Of a stretch of 64,000 nucleotides of DNA, positions 61,526-64,000 are shown piece after piece; position 1 is the first letter of the stretch; every line of letters begins with the position of its first letter. The position numbers were made by a program, and so were the translations under genes. The DNA is taken from contig MLAX01000002.1 in the NCBI GenBank assembly GCA_001890945.1, positions 62,001 through 126,000 of the forward strand. Reading direction: 5' to 3'. Origin of the DNA: Alphaproteobacteria bacterium AO1-B. Lineage in GTDB: Bacteria; Pseudomonadota; Alphaproteobacteria; Rhizobiales; Stappiaceae. The notes under the pieces are model-generated. The model worked only from the letters and a program-made list of their open reading frames with translations. It was not told where the DNA came from and made no database searches.

Positions 61526-61628
61526 TTTGAGCCCGGCCGGGTTTGCAGCCCTCGTGAAGACCGATCGCGGCGGGGCGGAACGCGTCGCCGGCAATGACCG
61601 CAACGGCAAACGGCGGGGGTGCTGGTGA
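61410..61628 (+). CDS. outer-membrane spanin-like (Rz1-type) lipoprotein nested in the Rz-type gene
   Basis: This 72-residue frame has an N-terminal hydrophobic stretch with a lipobox (SISVGLAGCGTL, Cys23) and a short periplasmic tail with CAGFTSNS and the end GNDRNGKRRGCW. The N...N-G...GCW ending is common in such phage lipoproteins. It begins inside the Rz-type gene in a different frame and ends at the start of the holin-like gene (61628). The expected partner protein is the Rz-type product. Confidence 0.65.
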   Translation: MPICRTWKTITCVLSISVGLAGCGTLKNAGPCAGFTSNSLSPAGFAALVKTDRGGAERVAGNDRNGKRRGCW

Positions 61629-61897
61629 TGGAAGGGCCGATAACGTGGGAGCAGTTGCTGGGGCTGGCCTTCATCGGCGGGGCGCTTGGCGGGGCGTGGT
61701 GGTTCCTATTTGCCGCGATCCTCGGCGTCCGGCGGGACCTGAATGACTTCCGCTTGAAGGTGGCAGAAGAATACGCCAGCCGGGAACACTTGCGGGAAGT
61801 TGAATTGCGGCTGGTGGATGCGATCAACAAGCTGTCCGACAAGTTTGAAGCCTTGCCGTCAAAAATTGCCGCAGCAATGCATCCGGTGAATGACTAA
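61628..61897 (+). CDS. small membrane protein with coiled coil (holin-like)
   Basis: The protein has 89 residues from ATG 61628 (a second start codon at 61619 is in frame). It has one or two hydrophobic segments (LLGLAFIGGALGGAWWFLFA, AAILGV) and a C-terminal coiled coil (YASREHLREVELRLVDAINK). Its position after the endolysin and spanins suggests a holin or a related lysis regulator. The exact type is not determined. Confidence 0.65.
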   Translation: MEGPITWEQLLGLAFIGGALGGAWWFLFAAILGVRRDLNDFRLKVAEEYASREHLREVELRLVDAINKLSDKFEALPSKIAAAMHPVND

Positions 61898-62354
61898 AGG
61901 CAATCTGGCTTGGCCGCGGGCGAACCGGCCGCTCAAAAAGCCTCAGAAGCCGCTTTAGTCCGGAGTGTGAACGGGACCTGTCAGCGTGTTTCGACCCAAC
62001 CCCTGCCGGGCATGATCTCAAGAACGCCGGATGCTGTTCCCAAAGAATGATGCCAGGTTTATGCCGGATATCACGCCTGCGTGATTAATTACAGGTGATA
62101 CATGTTTTCCATGTTATCGCGATGTAACTATGTTACGTTACGGTATGTGGTCGATGGGGCCACGTGCACAGAAACTCTTCAACCCGGCTCCGCGCCGGGT
62201 ATTTTTTTGAAACCGCTTACATGATTCCATAAGCGATTAAAATGAGTCGAATGCCGCCTAGTCACAGGAATGCGAGTCGGATTTTTGTTGATTTGAGATT
62301 GATATTGGAATGTGGCGGCTGCTTCAAGGCCATGCCTTTTTGGGAATACATATT
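61898..62354. other. intergenic region after the lysis genes
   Basis: A transcription terminator lies at 62182-62208. Around 62100-62150 there is an AT-rich stretch with repeats of the type ATGTTACGTTACGG. No gene was recognised. Confidence 0.4.
62182..62208 (+). terminator. rho-independent terminator
   Basis: ACCCGGC (62182-62188) pairs with GCCGGGT (62194-62200) around a 5-base loop and is followed by ATTTTTTT. It lies downstream of the lysis cassette and probably ends the late transcript. Confidence 0.85.
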
Positions 62355-62468
62355 ATGGATCAGCAAGATCGCGTCTGGAAGGCAATTACCTACCTTGCGT
62401 TCGGTGTGGCTTGTCTAAGCATTCTATTTGCAGGCGGAGCACACTTTCTATTCCCGCACTTGTTTTAG
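62355..62468 (+). CDS. short membrane peptide, 37 residues
   Basis: ATG 62355 opens a 37-codon frame (MDQQDRVWKAITYLAFGV, then a hydrophobic run with ILFAGGAHFLF) ending at TAG 62466-62468. The charged start followed by one membrane helix is typical of small phage or stress membrane peptides. There is no clear ribosome-binding site. It is too short for certainty. Confidence 0.35.
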   Translation: MDQQDRVWKAITYLAFGVACLSILFAGGAHFLFPHLF

Positions 62469-62637
62469 TTAGGTGGGAACTCAAACCAGCGAAATCATGT
62501 TTTAGGAGGACTTGAGCAGGCCGCACATAGGTGAACAACTGCCTAATGGGGGTAAGGCTGCAAGAACGACCTGCTCAAGGACAGACTCTATTTAAGTACG
62601 TATTAGTATATAGTTAACGTTGGGGAAGGCAAAAGAA

Positions 62638-62656
62638 AACCGGCTCAAAGCCGGTT
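62638..62656. terminator. hairpin AACCGGC-TCAAA-GCCGGTT
   Basis: A perfect 7-bp stem with a 5-base loop, preceded by AAAAGA. On the minus strand it is followed by TTTTC, giving a weak terminator shape. Hairpins of this type are common in phage intergenic regions. Confidence 0.45.
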
Positions 62657-62752
62657 AGTTGCTACTGTGAGACAATTCGCGTGTACGGCATTATACGTAT
62701 CTTGTGAAGGTTAACAATTTGTTGGTGCCCGATCGGAAATCCAGAGGTTGAA

Positions 62753-62923
62753 TTGACGGAAGAAGAACAGCGTGAGGAGCTTGAAGACGCGCGGCGCCAT
62801 ATCTACTGCGCTGTGGGGTGTCTAAGTGTCATTGAAGACAAGGGTGCGCCGGCGGTAGGCAAGCTCGTTGATGTCCTGAAGGACGTGAATGCGCTTTTGG
62901 ATCGGTCGGGTGTATCAGACTAA
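62753..62923 (+). CDS. short helical protein, 56 residues, with TTG start
   Basis: A TTG at 62753, seven bases after AGAGG, opens a frame beginning TEEEQREELEDARRHIYCAV and ending with LLDRSGVSD and TAA 62921. The codon pattern and amphipathic helices look protein-like. No family is recognised. It lies 30 bases before the acetyltransferase gene and may be co-transcribed with it. Confidence 0.45.
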   Translation: MTEEEQREELEDARRHIYCAVGCLSVIEDKGAPAVGKLVDVLKDVNALLDRSGVSD

Positions 62924-62953
62924 GCCTTTCTAGAGCCCAAGGAGTTCTGCGCG

Positions 62954-63394
62954 GTGAGCGCTGGCATTCGAATCGAGACTGCTGATGCAGCGGATGCAGA
63001 GAGACTGGCCGCACTTCGGGTTGAGGCCATGCGCCCGAGCCTGGAGGCTGCCGGGCGGTTCGACCCCGTGCGCGCCAGAGACCGGTTCCTGAGCACCTAT
63101 TGCGCTGCAGATACCAAGATAATCCGTTCCGAAGGTGCGGTGGTTGGTTTTTTTGTTGTTCGGCGAAACCCCGATCACATCTACCTCGATCATCTTTATG
63201 TCACTTCAGCCTGTCAGGGCCGGGGGATCGGGCGTTCAATCGTTGACGACGTGCAGGCCGAAGCGCGCCTTGCCGGATTGCCGATCCGGTTGATGGCCTT
63301 GAACGGAAGTCCAGCCAATTCCTTCTATCAGGCATGTGGTTTTAAGACGGTTTCGAAGGATGCGTTGGACACCCATTACGAATGGGTGCCCTGA
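62954..63394 (+). CDS. GNAT-family N-acetyltransferase
   Basis: This 146-residue protein starts with GTG 62954, with AAGGAG 14 bases upstream. Motif A is visible as LYVTSACQGRGIGRSIVDDV around residues 82-101 and the C-terminal part is ANSFYQACGFKTVSKD. It is clearly different from the GNAT protein at 10082. The substrate is unknown. It lies in the right part of the prophage region, after the lysis genes, where host-benefit cargo is often found. Confidence 0.87.
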   Translation: MSAGIRIETADAADAERLAALRVEAMRPSLEAAGRFDPVRARDRFLSTYCAADTKIIRSEGAVVGFFVVRRNPDHIYLDHLYVTSACQGRGIGRSIVDDVQAEARLAGLPIRLMALNGSPANSFYQACGFKTVSKDALDTHYEWVP

Positions 63395-63465
63395 CAACAA
63401 CATCTGTCTTGAGGTGTTTGCGAAAGCCGAGAATTTGGCGGCCGCAATCAGAGACGCTGCCGGGC

Positions 63466-63711
63466 TCACTGCAGCTTTGGCTGAGGTGAAACCAGCGATG
63501 TGCCCTGAACCTCGGCAAGCTCAAGGAATTCATATCCGAGCCTGAGATCGGCGTTCGGGCGTTTGGCCTTTTCCGCGTCCAGCGCGTCGTAGGCAGCGGC
63601 AATGGCCGGGTCGAGACAGTCAGGGGCCAATTCATGAACCGCCCGGGCAAAAGCCAGAAGCGCGTCCCCCAACCCCCGCGTTTCATCGTCACTCTTTTCT
63701 ATTCTGGACAT
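63466..63711 (-). CDS. small hypothetical protein, 81 residues
   Basis: ATG 63711 with AAGAGGCTCC upstream opens a helical acidic protein (ETRGLGDALLAFARAVHELA, AIAAAYDALDAEKAKRP). A longer frame to 63903 runs into the opposite gene and is rejected. No family is recognised. It lies divergent from the partial gene at the right edge. Confidence 0.5.
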   Translation of the reverse strand: MSRIEKSDDETRGLGDALLAFARAVHELAPDCLDPAIAAAYDALDAEKAKRPNADLRLGYEFLELAEVQGTSLVSPQPKLQ

Positions 63712-63884
63712 GCCGGAGCCTCTTTTTCGGGGTGCAACAGGCGCCCAGCTTAACCGGAAGATGTGCCGCCTTTGAAGAGGCAATAGCCGGTAAAGGGTTG
63801 GGGCCAGGGGCAGTCGTGAATGCGATGTGAGCTTTTCCGGATCGGTGCTTGACGGTTTTCGTGACTTGAGAACATAAGAAGAAC

Positions 63885-64000
63885 ATGAGCGCGGATTGGA
63901 CAACGGAAGAAGAGCTGGCCCGGTTGATCCGGGCCCGGGCCGCGCGCGGCCGAATGGTCACCTTGCGGCCGGAGACGGCCGAAAAAATTGCCCGGCGGCT
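63885..64000 (+). CDS. small protein, N-terminal part (runs off the window)
   Basis: ATG 63885 opens 38 complete codons (MSADWTTEEELARLIRARAA, then RMVTLRPETAEKIARR) to the window edge. The pattern resembles small phage-region proteins with a TLRPETAEKIA-type helix, but no function is assigned. AAGAAGAAC lies directly before the start. Confidence 0.5.
   Translation, partial: MSADWTTEEELARLIRARAARGRMVTLRPETAEKIARR

Noticed and set aside
48494..61897. Functional gene transfer agent
   Set aside because: The tail-tip genes resemble GTA genes, but head, terminase and most tail genes are missing, and repressor, cro-like and endolysin genes point to a prophage origin.

Overview
The window looks like one contig of an alphaproteobacterial chromosome. 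The clues are a Ros/MucR-type regulator, many LysE, AraC and TetR genes, alphaproteobacterial-type prophage tail genes (DUF2460, DUF2163, NlpC/P60, rcc01698-type baseplate C-terminus, DUF2793) and moderately high GC. A Roseibium/Labrenzia/Stappia-like or Roseobacter-like host fits best; this is inference from gene style, not a database match. No rRNA, tRNA or CRISPR array was recognised.

Layout. 1-9.9 kb: the start of a MucR-like gene, an old-yellow-enzyme oxidoreductase, a membrane class III nucleotide cyclase, and an RND pump operon (adaptor plus permease) with a divergent TetR gene and an operator-like dyad between them. A truncated MucR paralogue shares its upstream block with the copy at the left edge. 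10-16 kb: scattered accessory genes (GNAT, DUF5648-repeat protein, HxlR with a membrane-protein partner, SDR with a divergent AraC) separated by dispersed repeats. 16.1-23.2 kb: a TetR/AraC divergent pair followed by a closely packed eight-gene run (ABM-fold protein, Tat-type exported protein, SRPBCC protein, three small membrane proteins, DUF2867, LysE exporter), then an HSL-type esterase and an AraC gene. 24-33.6 kb: a Crp/Fnr regulator, an Asn-Arg-repeat secreted protein and a 2616-residue glycine-rich autotransporter. 34-37 kb: a repeat copy, RidA-like, LysE and SAP-DUF6434 genes. 37-42.7 kb: a probable surface-polymer cluster with two FemAB/CelD-type acyltransferases, an ATP-grasp ligase, a polytopic membrane protein and a flippase.

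43-64 kb: an IS1595-type transposase fragment, then a heavily rearranged prophage. It keeps a Bro-N antirepressor-like gene, a divergent repressor/cro-like pair with palindromic operators, a replication-type HTH protein, tail-tip genes, DUF2793, endolysin, an Rz/Rz1-like spanin pair and a holin-like protein. The terminase-portal-capsid-tape-measure block is absent: the HTH gene runs directly into the middle of the DUF2460 gene near 48.52 kb. Two cargo segments interrupt the tail tip. Cargo 1 (49.89-52.91 kb) lies between 81-bp direct repeats that rebuild both overlapping tail genes. Cargo 2 (53.40-57.18 kb: AraC, hydrolase, SDR, NTF2-like) replaces the N-terminal part of the baseplate protein gene. 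A third insert encodes an HNH nuclease.

The most unusual items are the direct-repeat-bounded cargo, a five-member family of dispersed repeats that carry a small coding module, the FemAB/ATP-grasp/flippase cluster with a slippery A-tract before the flippase, and the compact eight-gene run at 17.8-21.2 kb.
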